Positions 16,721 through 25,688 of a stretch of 39,087 bases of DNA are shown here, in pieces. The position numbers and the translations under genes were made by a program. The first letter of the stretch is position 1, and every line of letters begins with the position of its first letter. Location of the stretch: the NCBI RefSeq assembly GCF_003003995.1, contig NZ_PVWF01000048.1:1-39087 (forward strand), written 5' to 3'. Origin of the DNA: Pleurocapsa sp. CCALA 161. GTDB lineage: Bacteria; Cyanobacteriota; Cyanobacteriia; Cyanobacteriales; Xenococcaceae. The notes below the pieces were generated by a model that saw nothing but the letters and a program-made list of their open reading frames with translations, made no database searches and was not told where the DNA came from.

Positions 16721-17704
16721 ATGGCTATTCTAGTCACAGGCGGAGCAGGATATATCGGTTCTCATTCAGTATTGACCCTACAAAAAGCTGGCTATGAAGT
16801 AATTGTCTTGGATAACCTTGTTTATGGTCATCAAGACTTGGTCGAGAAGGTTTTAAAAGTTAAATTAATTGTCGGTAGCACTGGCGATCGCGCTTTACTG
16901 CGAGAAATATTTGCCAACCATCAAATTGATGCTGTGATGCATTTTGCTGCCTATGCCTATGTAGGAGAATCTGTTACCCAGCCAGCCAAATATTATCAAA
17001 ACAACGTGGTTGGCACGCTAACTCTTTTAGAAGCCATGTTAGAAGCAGACATCAATAAATTTGTCTTCTCTTCCACTTGTGCCACTTATGGCGTACCTGA
17101 TGCTGTACCTATTACCGAAGATCAATCACAAAATCCGATTAATCCTTATGGTGCGACTAAGTTAATGGTGGAAAGAATTCTCCAAGACTTTAATCAAGCC
17201 TATGATTTTCGTTCAGTATGTCTGCGTTATTTTAATGCTGCGGGGGCAGATCCTGAAGGGAATCTTGGTGAAGATCACAATCCCGAAACTCATTTGATTC
17301 CCCTAGTGCTTCAGACTGCTTTAGGTCATCGTGAGTCTGTTTCCATCTTTGGTACAGACTATGACACACCAGACGGCAGCTGTATCCGCGACTATATTCA
17401 TGTTCTCGATATTGCCCAGGCTCATATTCTCGCCTTAAAATATTTGATTGATAATGGCGCAACAGATGTCTTTAATCTGGGTAATGGTAGCGGTTTTTCC
17501 GTCAAAGAAGTAATTGCAACAGCTCGTAAAATTACAGGTAAAGAAATCAAAGCTGAACTAAGCGATCGCCGTCCAGGAGATCCTCCGACCCTAGTAGGCA
17601 GTGGTGCTAAAGCCAAAAAAATTCTCGGCTGGCAGCCTGCCTTCTTCAATCTAGATGACATTATCTCCCATGCCTGGCAATGGCATCAAAAGCGACATCA
17701 ATAA
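16721..17704 (+). CDS. galE: UDP-glucose 4-epimerase
   Basis: A 327-residue extended SDR enzyme interconverting UDP-glucose and UDP-galactose, and in some members the N-acetyl forms. It begins with the NAD-binding TGGAGYIGSH, then FAAYAYVGESV, the SSTCATYG serine segment, NPYGATKLMVE (YxxxK), CLRYFNAAGAD, DYIHVLDIAQAH and DRRPGDPP. ATG at 16721 is preferred because it places the Rossmann strand right at the N-terminus; a TTG at 16703 adds only six residues. It is the only plus-strand gene inside the polysaccharide locus and supplies galacto-configured donors for it. Confidence 0.96.
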   Translation: MAILVTGGAGYIGSHSVLTLQKAGYEVIVLDNLVYGHQDLVEKVLKVKLIVGSTGDRALLREIFANHQIDAVMHFAAYAYVGESVTQPAKYYQNNVVGTLTLLEAMLEADINKFVFSSTCATYGVPDAVPITEDQSQNPINPYGATKLMVERILQDFNQAYDFRSVCLRYFNAAGADPEGNLGEDHNPETHLIPLVLQTALGHRESVSIFGTDYDTPDGSCIRDYIHVLDIAQAHILALKYLIDNGATDVFNLGNGSGFSVKEVIATARKITGKEIKAELSDRRPGDPPTLVGSGAKAKKILGWQPAFFNLDDIISHAWQWHQKRHQ

Positions 17705-17784
17705 ACAGAAATTTATCGGCGGAGTAAAATTCTCAATTGCCTAATGGTGGGGTTGTGTTGATAATATTCGCTACATAAATGCAG

Positions 17785-18984
17785 CTAATTTTGCAGAGCA
17801 ATTACGCTTTGATAAAGATGTTCGTATTGAGCGACTATTGAGGCTAAAGAGAACTTATCGATAATTCTACGGCGAGCAAGTTTACCTAAATCTGCTTTGG
17901 CAGATGTATCCATCTTAATTACTTCCTGCCAAGCTTGAGCAAGAGCAGTAGGATTTTTTGGAGGTACAACTTTACCCGTGTCACCGACAATCCAAGCAGA
18001 ATCACCAATGTCTGTAACTACACAGGGTACTTCACAAGACATTGCTTCACCAAGTACTAAAGGAAAAGCTTCTCCATAAGCTGATGAAGAAGTTAATATG
18101 TCCAAAGCAGGTGTGATTTGAGGAATATCACTACGTTGTCCTAAAAGATATACGTTCTTACCAATGCCTAATGAGTCGATCAAGCTGGTTAAAGCTTGGT
18201 TTTCATAATCAACGTTTGTTCCGACCATCACAAATTTAGTTTCAGGATGTTCTGCCAAAATTAGGTGAGCCGCACGCAGAAAGTTATCATGATCTTTCAT
18301 CGCATGATATCGAGCAACAGAGCCAATCAGAAAAATGTGATCGGCAATATCTAATTCTTGACGAAATTTTTGCCTAATCTCAGCTGAAGGTTTATATTCA
18401 GAGGTATCAAAACCATTAGGAATGACGCAGCTGTTAGCTTTGGGATAACCAACTTGTTGATGTTGAGCTTGGCTTTTTTCCGAAACAAAAGCAACTTTAT
18501 CCACATATTTAGAAGACCAAGCACCAAAACGAATTATTGCTTGGGTGAGTAGTTTTTCCGAAGCTATGGCATGGAGAGAATGATGAATACTCCATAGTAC
18601 AGGCGTTTTTCCCTTGATGAAAAAATTGAAAAATTGCGCAGCTAAATTAGCATGATACATCCAACCCTGAATCAAGTCTGGCTTAACTTGTTTAATTAAT
18701 TCAGTCATACGTCGAATTGAGCTTATTGTCGGTTTTCCCGCTAACATTTCTACACAGTACACAGGAATTTCCAGCTGCTCAATTTTTTCTCCATATATTC
18801 CCTTATCCATTAAGGAAATCACTGTTGGTTCAAAGCGATCGCGATTGATACTGGATAATAGACTAAGAAGCATCACCTGTGCTCCCCCAGATGTCAAACT
18901 AGTAATAATAAATAATATTTTAAGTTTGCTAATTTTTTGCTCTACAGCATTGTCAATTGCTGTTTGATTTGAATCTACTTTCAT
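17785..18984 (-). CDS. GT4-family glycosyltransferase
   Basis: A 399-residue GT-B enzyme. It shows LFIITSLTSGGAQVMLLSL (nucleotide-sugar acceptor-side glycine loop), ADHIFLIGSVARYHAMKDHDNFL, and the C-terminal AYGEAFPLVLGEAMSCEVP (E-x7-E) followed by VVTDIGDSAWIVGDTGKVV. ATG at 18984 is chosen over an upstream TTG at 19023, because the extra residues are hydrophobic and not typical. It follows the first DUF4091 gene and is convergent with galE. Substrate unknown. Confidence 0.92.
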   Translation of the reverse strand: MKVDSNQTAIDNAVEQKISKLKILFIITSLTSGGAQVMLLSLLSSINRDRFEPTVISLMDKGIYGEKIEQLEIPVYCVEMLAGKPTISSIRRMTELIKQVKPDLIQGWMYHANLAAQFFNFFIKGKTPVLWSIHHSLHAIASEKLLTQAIIRFGAWSSKYVDKVAFVSEKSQAQHQQVGYPKANSCVIPNGFDTSEYKPSAEIRQKFRQELDIADHIFLIGSVARYHAMKDHDNFLRAAHLILAEHPETKFVMVGTNVDYENQALTSLIDSLGIGKNVYLLGQRSDIPQITPALDILTSSSAYGEAFPLVLGEAMSCEVPCVVTDIGDSAWIVGDTGKVVPPKNPTALAQAWQEVIKMDTSAKADLGKLARRRIIDKFSLASIVAQYEHLYQSVIALQN

Positions 18985-19071
18985 ATAGTTAATTACTCTC
19001 AAAATTATTTTAAAAATAAACAAAAAAAGTTTGTTTTATAATTCTGATTTTAATATCTTAGATGCTCACAT

Positions 19072-20664
19072 TCACTGAGAGAGTTGATGAATTTTTGCAC
19101 CTAATTTTAACCGAACAGAATTTAAAACTGCTGGGTCTTGATTCCAATTATGCATATCTTTAGCTACCTCGTTTACAGCTTTCATTGCCCACTCTTGATA
19201 ACCTGCTCTTTTTAAAATCTCAATGTATTCATAGTCTTCCACTCCTTCTCTAATCCATTTAAGCCTCATTGAAGGAACAGATCCACTAATACCAACCTGT
19301 TTACCTGGATAAATGAGCATTCCCTCCCCTGGATAATGTGTTGGCTTCTCCGAATAAACATCTATAAAATCTACATTGTTCCAAGGATCGTCTGTCCAAG
19401 TATCGACTCGTGAATAAAGCAATCCTGTTAAACCCAAACTTTGATTAATAAAACCTTGGGCTATTCTATAGTTGATTGGTTCAAAGTTAATTAGCCAAAT
19501 AGGTGAGTTATCCTGTGGAGCAAAAAAAGTATAAAACCAGACTTCTTTTCCCAGTCTCAATACTTCATTTATTTTCTCTCCTGCTGCATTATATCGTTCA
19601 GGATTTACGGCCCAGATATCTACTTGCTCATAGAATTCTGGCACAGGAGCCATTACAGCTAAATGTTTGATCCCTGCTTGATGTATATTTGTTGACCATT
19701 CTTGGAACGGTTTTTTTAAGTCCTGGCAATTATCAATTTCATCTGTAGCATAAGTGTAAATCATCAGATCTAATTGATGTTTAAGACCCTCTTGACGAAT
19801 TGTAGAAGCTGGTGGAGGAGAATCCATCGAACAAGTTTGGTAATTAGCTCCACTCCAAAAAGGAAGACGAACAGAAGTTAATCCCCATCGATCAATCAAC
19901 TCCCTTTCATCTTCTGGATTAATCGCAGCTACTGGCATAACTCGATGCTTGAGTAGTTCGATCAAGGTATTTTTATCATGCTGTTCCCATGACAGAAATG
20001 CCGATTGTAAAAATGGTTTTAACGGTAGCTCAAAATCCCAAACTGTCAGCAGAATCTTACCAGTTATTTTTCCGCGATCGCTAATAACAGTATATGTTCC
20101 TTGATAATCACTAGCTGGAGTATCTCTCGGAACAAAAATATCTACCCAAATAGTTTGATTAGTTCCTTGTTTAAGCTGAAGGGGAATTGCATCTAATTCG
20201 GCATTAGCTAAATCAGCACCTGTCTGTGGATCGACAAACGGAATTAAACCGTCAGGATACCAACCTTTACCCGAGGATTTAACTTTATTTGTGATCGATA
20301 AAGGGCTAAGTTTGGTCACATTGACATAATGCTCACGGTAAAGAGTAATATTGTCTTGGGCAATTAAACGATTTTCCTTCCCATTTAAGTCTGACACTTG
20401 AACATCAGTAACCACAGCATCATGTTGATTGGCGTTGATGGCAATCTGGAAAGATTCATACTCTCCACGAGCTGCATATAAATGGATATCGCGGACATTT
20501 TCAGCAGGATCGTGGAGCATTACTCGTTCCATGCTACTTTTTACCCATACCTGAGGAGAAACAGAAGATGAGTTTGAGTATTCAGTTTTCAGAAAAATCA
20601 ACAACATGGTTAAACCAAAAGGAATTAATAATCCGAAAAAATATTTTAAAATCGATTTAAACAC
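19072..20664 (-). CDS. DUF4091 / GH123-like secreted or membrane-anchored protein A
   Basis: A 530-residue protein with an N-terminal signal-anchor (about 8-26, YFFGLLIPFGLTMLLIFL), an N-terminal beta-domain (about 37-215, ARGEYESFQIAINA, TLYREHYV, PFVDPQTG, IWVDIFVPRD), a TIM-barrel-like middle and a C-terminal DUF4091 segment (RLKWIREGVEDYEYIEILKRAG, about 467-488). A tandem Asp308-Glu309 (YATDEIDN) sits where GH123 beta-N-acetylgalactosaminidases carry their catalytic Asp-Glu pair, so hydrolase activity is plausible but not shown. GTG start; no earlier Met. It is paired with the Wzy-like gene just upstream and is a clear paralogue of 22551-24167. Confidence 0.82.
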   Translation of the reverse strand: MFKSILKYFFGLLIPFGLTMLLIFLKTEYSNSSSVSPQVWVKSSMERVMLHDPAENVRDIHLYAARGEYESFQIAINANQHDAVVTDVQVSDLNGKENRLIAQDNITLYREHYVNVTKLSPLSITNKVKSSGKGWYPDGLIPFVDPQTGADLANAELDAIPLQLKQGTNQTIWVDIFVPRDTPASDYQGTYTVISDRGKITGKILLTVWDFELPLKPFLQSAFLSWEQHDKNTLIELLKHRVMPVAAINPEDERELIDRWGLTSVRLPFWSGANYQTCSMDSPPPASTIRQEGLKHQLDLMIYTYATDEIDNCQDLKKPFQEWSTNIHQAGIKHLAVMAPVPEFYEQVDIWAVNPERYNAAGEKINEVLRLGKEVWFYTFFAPQDNSPIWLINFEPINYRIAQGFINQSLGLTGLLYSRVDTWTDDPWNNVDFIDVYSEKPTHYPGEGMLIYPGKQVGISGSVPSMRLKWIREGVEDYEYIEILKRAGYQEWAMKAVNEVAKDMHNWNQDPAVLNSVRLKLGAKIHQLSQ

Positions 20665-20881
20665 TTGCTACCACAATGATTTTGTCTAAATGTTAAAGTG
20701 TTGAAGTAAAAAAAATTGGTTTGATTTTAGACATTGTTACTAAGTGTAGTATAAATTTGCATTTAACGCGTTTGATCTCAACAGATTAATACATCATGGC
20801 TTTAAGTATTCACTGGTGCAAGCTTGGTCTATCCTAGCAAAATATAAATCAACAATTAATAAAAGTAATAAAAGTGAAAAG

Positions 20882-22144
20882 TTATCTAACATTTTCAACT
20901 TCTTTTTCAACTTCAGCAATTTGACTTTGGGAATTAATTTGGCAACTTAATTGACCCTCTGCTAATCCCAACATCAGCGCAAAAATAATTATTTCTTTGG
21001 GTGGAAAGATAGTATAGTCCATTGCCTGAGCTAAGGTAAAAAAGGCAAAGATAAAAAATGCGGGAGAGCAATTGCGCTGGAAAGCCTGCCAGATTTTGCT
21101 AATCAAATAGAAAAATATCACAAAAGCAAAAATTCCCAGGCTCAAAATATACTCAATCACTATACTGTGATAATGAGGGGGGACACTGTAACCAACACCA
21201 TCAGAACTAGGAAATTTGAGGTTGCTTTCCCGAATTAGTGAAGGTGACATATCAAAGCCAACGCCAGTCAGAGGAATCTGCCCACCTTTTAACAGTTCTA
21301 TAGCATTAGTCCAAATATCAGTTCTACCGTTTAAATGGGAAACTTCCTCGGTACTGAAGCGTGATTTCAATACCACTTGAGTTTCTTGACCGCCATACTT
21401 CTGTAAAGCCGTGATTCCCACTATGGTTAAAAGCACAAAAATAACCACGTATTTGATTAAGTTTAAAGGAATTAATCGCCGATTTTGAACGACAATGAGA
21501 ATTAAAAACAAGAGCAAGGAAGTCCTTGAAAAACTTAGAAAAAGAAAGATGAAACTAAAAAACAAAGCTAGATAGTACTTTCTTGTATAGAAAACTAAAC
21601 ACATAATTCCTGAAACTTGACCAAAGCTAGCAGGGGTCATTGCCGAAGCAGCCATCCTATTCTGAACAGCGCCAAATTGGAGGCTATACCACAAAATTGC
21701 ACTAGCAGCTACAATAGCATAAACAAATATCAAGATACTTTCAGCAGTTTGGTAACCTAATTTACGAACAAATGCTTTTGCAAATACAAAAACTAAAAGA
21801 AACCGAAAAAAGCATACTAGTCCAGCTAGAATAAACATCCGATCTTCTTGATATGAGCTGATCCAGCTTGTGGAAATTATAAATAAACCAATTATTCCAA
21901 ACAAAAAATCTTTTAGTTCTAGTTTTAGGCCGCCAGTTGCAAAACTAAAAATAATTGCATATCCTAATACGAAATCATACCAACCCATATAGGCAGGATG
22001 ATAAACCCCGTTGAATTCGTGGACACCTCCTGGAATAATGGTTGTACTTTTTAGCCCCATATAAATTATGAGGGAAATTATTGGCAATGGGGCAACTTTC
22101 AAGCATTTTTGGAAGTCTTGAAAAATTATTTTAAATTGGTTCAA
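20882..22144 (-). CDS. Wzy/O-antigen-ligase-like polysaccharide polymerase A
   Basis: A 420-residue integral membrane protein with about ten hydrophobic segments. It carries the marks of the O-antigen ligase/polymerase superfamily: FLSFSRTSLLLFLI, then a large periplasmic loop with SHLNGRTDIWTNAIELLKGG and PLTGVGFD, HYHSIVIEYILSLGIFAFVI. Such proteins join lipid-linked repeat units (Wzy) or move glycans to lipid A or protein (WaaL/PglL). The start is TTG at 22144, backed by GGAGG four bases upstream. A DUF4091 gene follows 217 nt downstream. Confidence 0.88.
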   Translation of the reverse strand: MNQFKIIFQDFQKCLKVAPLPIISLIIYMGLKSTTIIPGGVHEFNGVYHPAYMGWYDFVLGYAIIFSFATGGLKLELKDFLFGIIGLFIISTSWISSYQEDRMFILAGLVCFFRFLLVFVFAKAFVRKLGYQTAESILIFVYAIVAASAILWYSLQFGAVQNRMAASAMTPASFGQVSGIMCLVFYTRKYYLALFFSFIFLFLSFSRTSLLLFLILIVVQNRRLIPLNLIKYVVIFVLLTIVGITALQKYGGQETQVVLKSRFSTEEVSHLNGRTDIWTNAIELLKGGQIPLTGVGFDMSPSLIRESNLKFPSSDGVGYSVPPHYHSIVIEYILSLGIFAFVIFFYLISKIWQAFQRNCSPAFFIFAFFTLAQAMDYTIFPPKEIIIFALMLGLAEGQLSCQINSQSQIAEVEKEVENVR

Positions 22145-22550
22145 AGTACCTCCACATTGGACAATACCGACAAATTTAAGCTATGGCCTCTCAAAACTCA
22201 TCTAACATTAATGAATCTTCAAGATAAATAGCTCAAACCCCGCCTATATTCAAAACAGAAGTTTGAATGAAAACTTGCATAGGTTAAATCTCAACTCGTT
22301 ACTCGCTACTTAAAACAATAGAGTTCTTGCGAAAGTGTCTGGTTTTAATATTATCCACAGATAAACACAGATAAAGCGAAACAGTTCGTTGCGGAGGGAA
22401 CCTCCGTTAAAGAAACTGTTTCAAGAACACAGATAAAATTCATCATGAATTTACTTTTGCAAGAGATCTAATTAACTGAAAAACTACAGATTTACAACTA
22501 GATAAGGTTTATGTGCCTCTAACCTAAATAAAAGAACGCTCTTTTTTCCT
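22145..22550. other. Intergenic region between the two Wzy/DUF4091 modules
   Basis: 406 bp without a credible ORF. It holds a palindromic insert flanked by 12-bp direct repeats (22364-22437) and an adjacent TTATCCACA (22351-22359) that matches a DnaA box but stands alone. It may contain the promoter for the downstream Wzy A module. The preceding region is otherwise featureless AT-rich DNA. Confidence 0.5.
22364..22437. repeat. Palindromic insert flanked by 12-bp direct repeats
   Basis: AACACAGATAAA occurs at 22364-22375 and again at 22426-22437. Between them is a 50-bp segment folding as GAAACAGTT (22378-22386) with AACTGTTTC (22414-22422), plus an inner CGGAGG/CCTCCG stem around GAA. This is the shape of a small palindromic repeat inserted with duplication of the target, or an imperfect repeat block in which the flanks were already repeated. 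Confidence 0.65.
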
Positions 22551-24167
22551 TTAGCCTTTTCCCTGTTCTCTTTTGTAGGAAACTTGATGAATTTTTTCGC
22601 CTAATTTTTGTCTAGCATAATCTAATGTATTAATATCTTTTGTCCAATCTTGCCAGTTTTTTCCCACATTTTGAACAATTGTCATTGCCCAATTTTGATA
22701 TCCAAGCTTTTTTAAGATCTCTATGTATTCATAATCTTCCATTCCTTCTCTAAGTCTTTTAAGCCTGATCGAAGGAACAACCTGATTTAGACCTACTTTG
22801 TCTCCTGGATAGAAAAACATCTCTATGCCAGGATAATCTGTATCTCCCTGCACATAAATCGGTACTTCTGACCAAGGATTTTCTGTCCAAGTATCTGCTC
22901 GTGCGATTAGAACACCTTTCAAATCTAAACTTTGAGCAATCCATCCTTGGGCAATCCGAAAATTAATCGGTGAGGAATCAAGATGCCAGAGGGGAGAATA
23001 ATCGGTACTATACCCTGTATAAAACCAAATATCATCTCCTTGGCTCTTTACCTCGCTAATTTCGGATCTTGCTTCTGCATACATCAAAGGATTTACGACC
23101 CAAATATCTACATCGCCATATAAATTTGGTTTAGGCTTCATCACGGCAAGATGTTTTAGTCCCGCTTGATGAATATTTTGTCCCCATTGTTTTACAGGTT
23201 CTGCCAAATTTTGACACTGATCGATTTCATCTACCGAAAATACATATTTTAATAAGTCGGATGGATATTGAGCAGCAGCTTGTTTTAGTTCGGTTACTGA
23301 AGGAGCAGGATTCATCTTGCAGGTTTGATAGTTAGCTCCACTCCAAAAAGGCAAACGAACCGATTTAACCCCCAGTCTGGCAAATGCTGCTTGCTGATCT
23401 GGATACTTAATTCTCTGGCTAGACATTAATCTGTGTTTGAGAAGTAATGTCTGGGCTTCAATTCCTCTATTTTCCCAAATATCAAAGAAAGAATCCATTG
23501 ATGGCTGAACAGGTAAAGTAAAATTCCAGACTGTTAAATCGATTTTACCTTCGGCAACACCGCGATCGCTTTCAATGGTAAACTTGCCTTGATATTCCCC
23601 AGCAGCAGTAGATTGAGGCACGAAGATATCTACCCAAATAGGCTGATTTGCTCCTGCTGCTAAGTCAAAAGGCACAGCATCCAATTCTGCATTTTGAATA
23701 TCTTTGCCTGTATCTGGATCAACAAAAGGAATTAGCGCATCTGCATACCATCCCTTACCTCGAGTTGGATTAGCCGCCCATCCAGGATGACTTGGGCGAT
23801 CGAGTTTAATATAGTGTTCGCGATATAAAGTAATATTACTTTTATCAATCGCTGAACCATTAGAATTTTGTAGATTGGACACAGTAACGTTGATGTTGCG
23901 AAGATTTCCTGGTGGGGCTTGAACCACAATTTGGAAAGCTTCGTATTCTCCTTTAGCTGCACTTAATTTTACCTTCCTTAGTTGCTCAAAATCATCTATA
24001 ACTGGAGCAGGTTGATGAATTTGGATGGCTTCCATGGCTGAAGCTATCCAAAACAGAGGTTTAGTTTCGACCTGACTTTCGCTAATTGTAGATGTACTAA
24101 ATACGGCAATCATGGTTAAAATTGCCCAAATAATAGCTGTAATAGTTTTGTTAAGGAAACTAATCAT
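22551..24167 (-). CDS. DUF4091 / GH123-like secreted or membrane-anchored protein B
   Basis: A 538-residue paralogue of the protein at 19072-20664, with the same order: N-terminal hydrophobic segment (ITAIIWAILTMIAVF), AAKGEYEAFQIVVQ, TLYREHYIKLDR, PFVDPDTG, PIWVDIFVPQS, VRLPFWSGANYQTCKM, and the C-terminal RLKRLREGMEDYEYIEILKKLG of DUF4091. The tandem Asp-Glu is kept (FSVDEIDQ, Asp313-Glu314). ATG at 24167 is preferred to a TTG at 24188, which would only add a non-conserved lead and almost abut the preceding stop. The 20-odd nucleotide spacing to the preceding Wzy-like gene points to co-expression. Substrate unknown; a role in trimming or binding the secreted glycan is inferred from context. 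Confidence 0.82.
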   Translation of the reverse strand: MISFLNKTITAIIWAILTMIAVFSTSTISESQVETKPLFWIASAMEAIQIHQPAPVIDDFEQLRKVKLSAAKGEYEAFQIVVQAPPGNLRNINVTVSNLQNSNGSAIDKSNITLYREHYIKLDRPSHPGWAANPTRGKGWYADALIPFVDPDTGKDIQNAELDAVPFDLAAGANQPIWVDIFVPQSTAAGEYQGKFTIESDRGVAEGKIDLTVWNFTLPVQPSMDSFFDIWENRGIEAQTLLLKHRLMSSQRIKYPDQQAAFARLGVKSVRLPFWSGANYQTCKMNPAPSVTELKQAAAQYPSDLLKYVFSVDEIDQCQNLAEPVKQWGQNIHQAGLKHLAVMKPKPNLYGDVDIWVVNPLMYAEARSEISEVKSQGDDIWFYTGYSTDYSPLWHLDSSPINFRIAQGWIAQSLDLKGVLIARADTWTENPWSEVPIYVQGDTDYPGIEMFFYPGDKVGLNQVVPSIRLKRLREGMEDYEYIEILKKLGYQNWAMTIVQNVGKNWQDWTKDINTLDYARQKLGEKIHQVSYKREQGKG

Positions 24168-24189
24168 AGTAAAATAGCGCCAATTCAAT

Positions 24190-25491
24190 TTATGTTTCTA
24201 AATCATGGAAGTATAGTTTATCTAAAAATTCATCCGTCTCTATGTTTTGTGCTTTGCTTACACTGCTATGTTTAGCTAAGTTTGCCATCATGGCATAAAA
24301 GATTAATGAGCAAAATTCATTCATCAGGGTATGACTAAAAAATCCCTGCAGTGAGAGAAAAATAACAAAAGCTGCTCCTTGGTTTTTCAATTCTCCTTCT
24401 GCTTGCCAAATAGATACCAAAAGTAGGGAAGGAAAGAATAAAACTCCCAAAAAGCCAAATTCTACCATTTGATCTAAATAAGTATTGTGACATCTTTGTG
24501 CTACTCCTGTGCTAGAAAGGGTAGCGACATTTTCTCCTGAACCCAAGCCGTTACCAATAAAAGGATGTCTGACAAATTTTCCCCAAGCGACTTTTACATG
24601 CTCTTCACGAGCGGCTTTAGAATTGTCTTTTTGCGCTAAAGGGTTGATCAAAAATTCCACTCTAGCAAGAGAATCCTTGTTTAATAAAGGCTTTCCATGA
24701 AGGTCTTTTAAGTATTTTAAATGACCAATTTGGGTCGACAAAATAGAAATCATCACCATAAAAAATACTACTAACAGTGGCATTTGGTAGCGAGGAACGA
24801 TTTTCTTAACTATTAAAAAAACCATAACTAAAACCCAACCAGCAATAGACCCTCGGGAAAAAGTTGGCGCAATGCCGACAAATATTAATAGAGCATAAAA
24901 TAAACGGTATTTGGGTTTAATAATATCGATAGTGAGAATCATTCCCACAACTAAAGCAATGCTAGCTGCGTTTGAATCTTCATAGAATCCTGCGGATCTT
25001 CCAGGAGCGCGCTGTTCTAAATAGAAAGCTGAAGGATTTAAAAACTCATAAATAAACATACCCACATTAATAAAGGTTACAGACATAATTGTCAGCTTAA
25101 CCCACTTTGTTACTAAAGGATGATAGGCAAAAATTCCTAACATTAAAAGTAGAAAGATTATGGTGCGATATTGATTTTCTAAATATTGCTGATTGGGAGA
25201 TATTGGTTGTACCAATATTGAAATAAAGGACACGGCAATATAAATACCAGACCAAATCAATAGAGGTTTTGAGAAATTGTCTAGCCGATACAGCAATGAC
25301 AAAAATAAAGGGAAAGATGCTAGCAAAAAACCCAACATCCAATATAAGGGAATAATAAACCCGTGATTATTAGCCAAATAGATATCTAGCCTGGTAAAAA
25401 ATACTAAGATAGCTGTGACTGCTAAAAATCCTTGATAATAAGTTATAAAAGTAACTTTTGTCGAATTTTTAGACTCAATTAAACTTATCAT
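24190..25491 (-). CDS. Wzy/O-antigen-ligase-like polysaccharide polymerase B
   Basis: A 433-residue membrane protein with about ten to eleven hydrophobic segments. Superfamily marks are IAPTFSRGSIAGWVLVMVF, the periplasmic loop EEHVKVAWGKFVRHPFIGNGLGSGE and CHNTYLDQMVEFGFLGVLFFP, with the conserved histidine of the ligase loop. It is diverged from the other Wzy-like protein of the locus but plays the same positional role, just upstream of a DUF4091 gene. Whether it polymerises or ligates cannot be told. Confidence 0.88.
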   Translation of the reverse strand: MISLIESKNSTKVTFITYYQGFLAVTAILVFFTRLDIYLANNHGFIIPLYWMLGFLLASFPLFLSLLYRLDNFSKPLLIWSGIYIAVSFISILVQPISPNQQYLENQYRTIIFLLLMLGIFAYHPLVTKWVKLTIMSVTFINVGMFIYEFLNPSAFYLEQRAPGRSAGFYEDSNAASIALVVGMILTIDIIKPKYRLFYALLIFVGIAPTFSRGSIAGWVLVMVFLIVKKIVPRYQMPLLVVFFMVMISILSTQIGHLKYLKDLHGKPLLNKDSLARVEFLINPLAQKDNSKAAREEHVKVAWGKFVRHPFIGNGLGSGENVATLSSTGVAQRCHNTYLDQMVEFGFLGVLFFPSLLLVSIWQAEGELKNQGAAFVIFLSLQGFFSHTLMNEFCSLIFYAMMANLAKHSSVSKAQNIETDEFLDKLYFHDLET

Positions 25492-25688
25492 TTATTCTTG
25501 ATAACTTGATTACAAATAAAAAAGTGGTTAAAATTTAAATTTTTGTAGTGTTTGAGTAATTAAACGATTTTAAAATTTAAATAGCTAGTAATTTAAGTTA
25601 TGACTAAAAATTGTTATGATTTTGAAAACCATTTATTAGTTCCTTGACTGAGCTATTACTAAACTTAATAAAAATTGTGCATTTAAAG

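Noticed and set aside
22351-22359. TTATCCACA, a perfect DnaA-box match
   Set aside because: It stands alone, with no cluster of boxes, no AT-rich unwinding element and no dnaA/dnaN nearby; the surrounding CACAGATAAACACAGATAA looks like a common intergenic repeat, so it is not called an origin.
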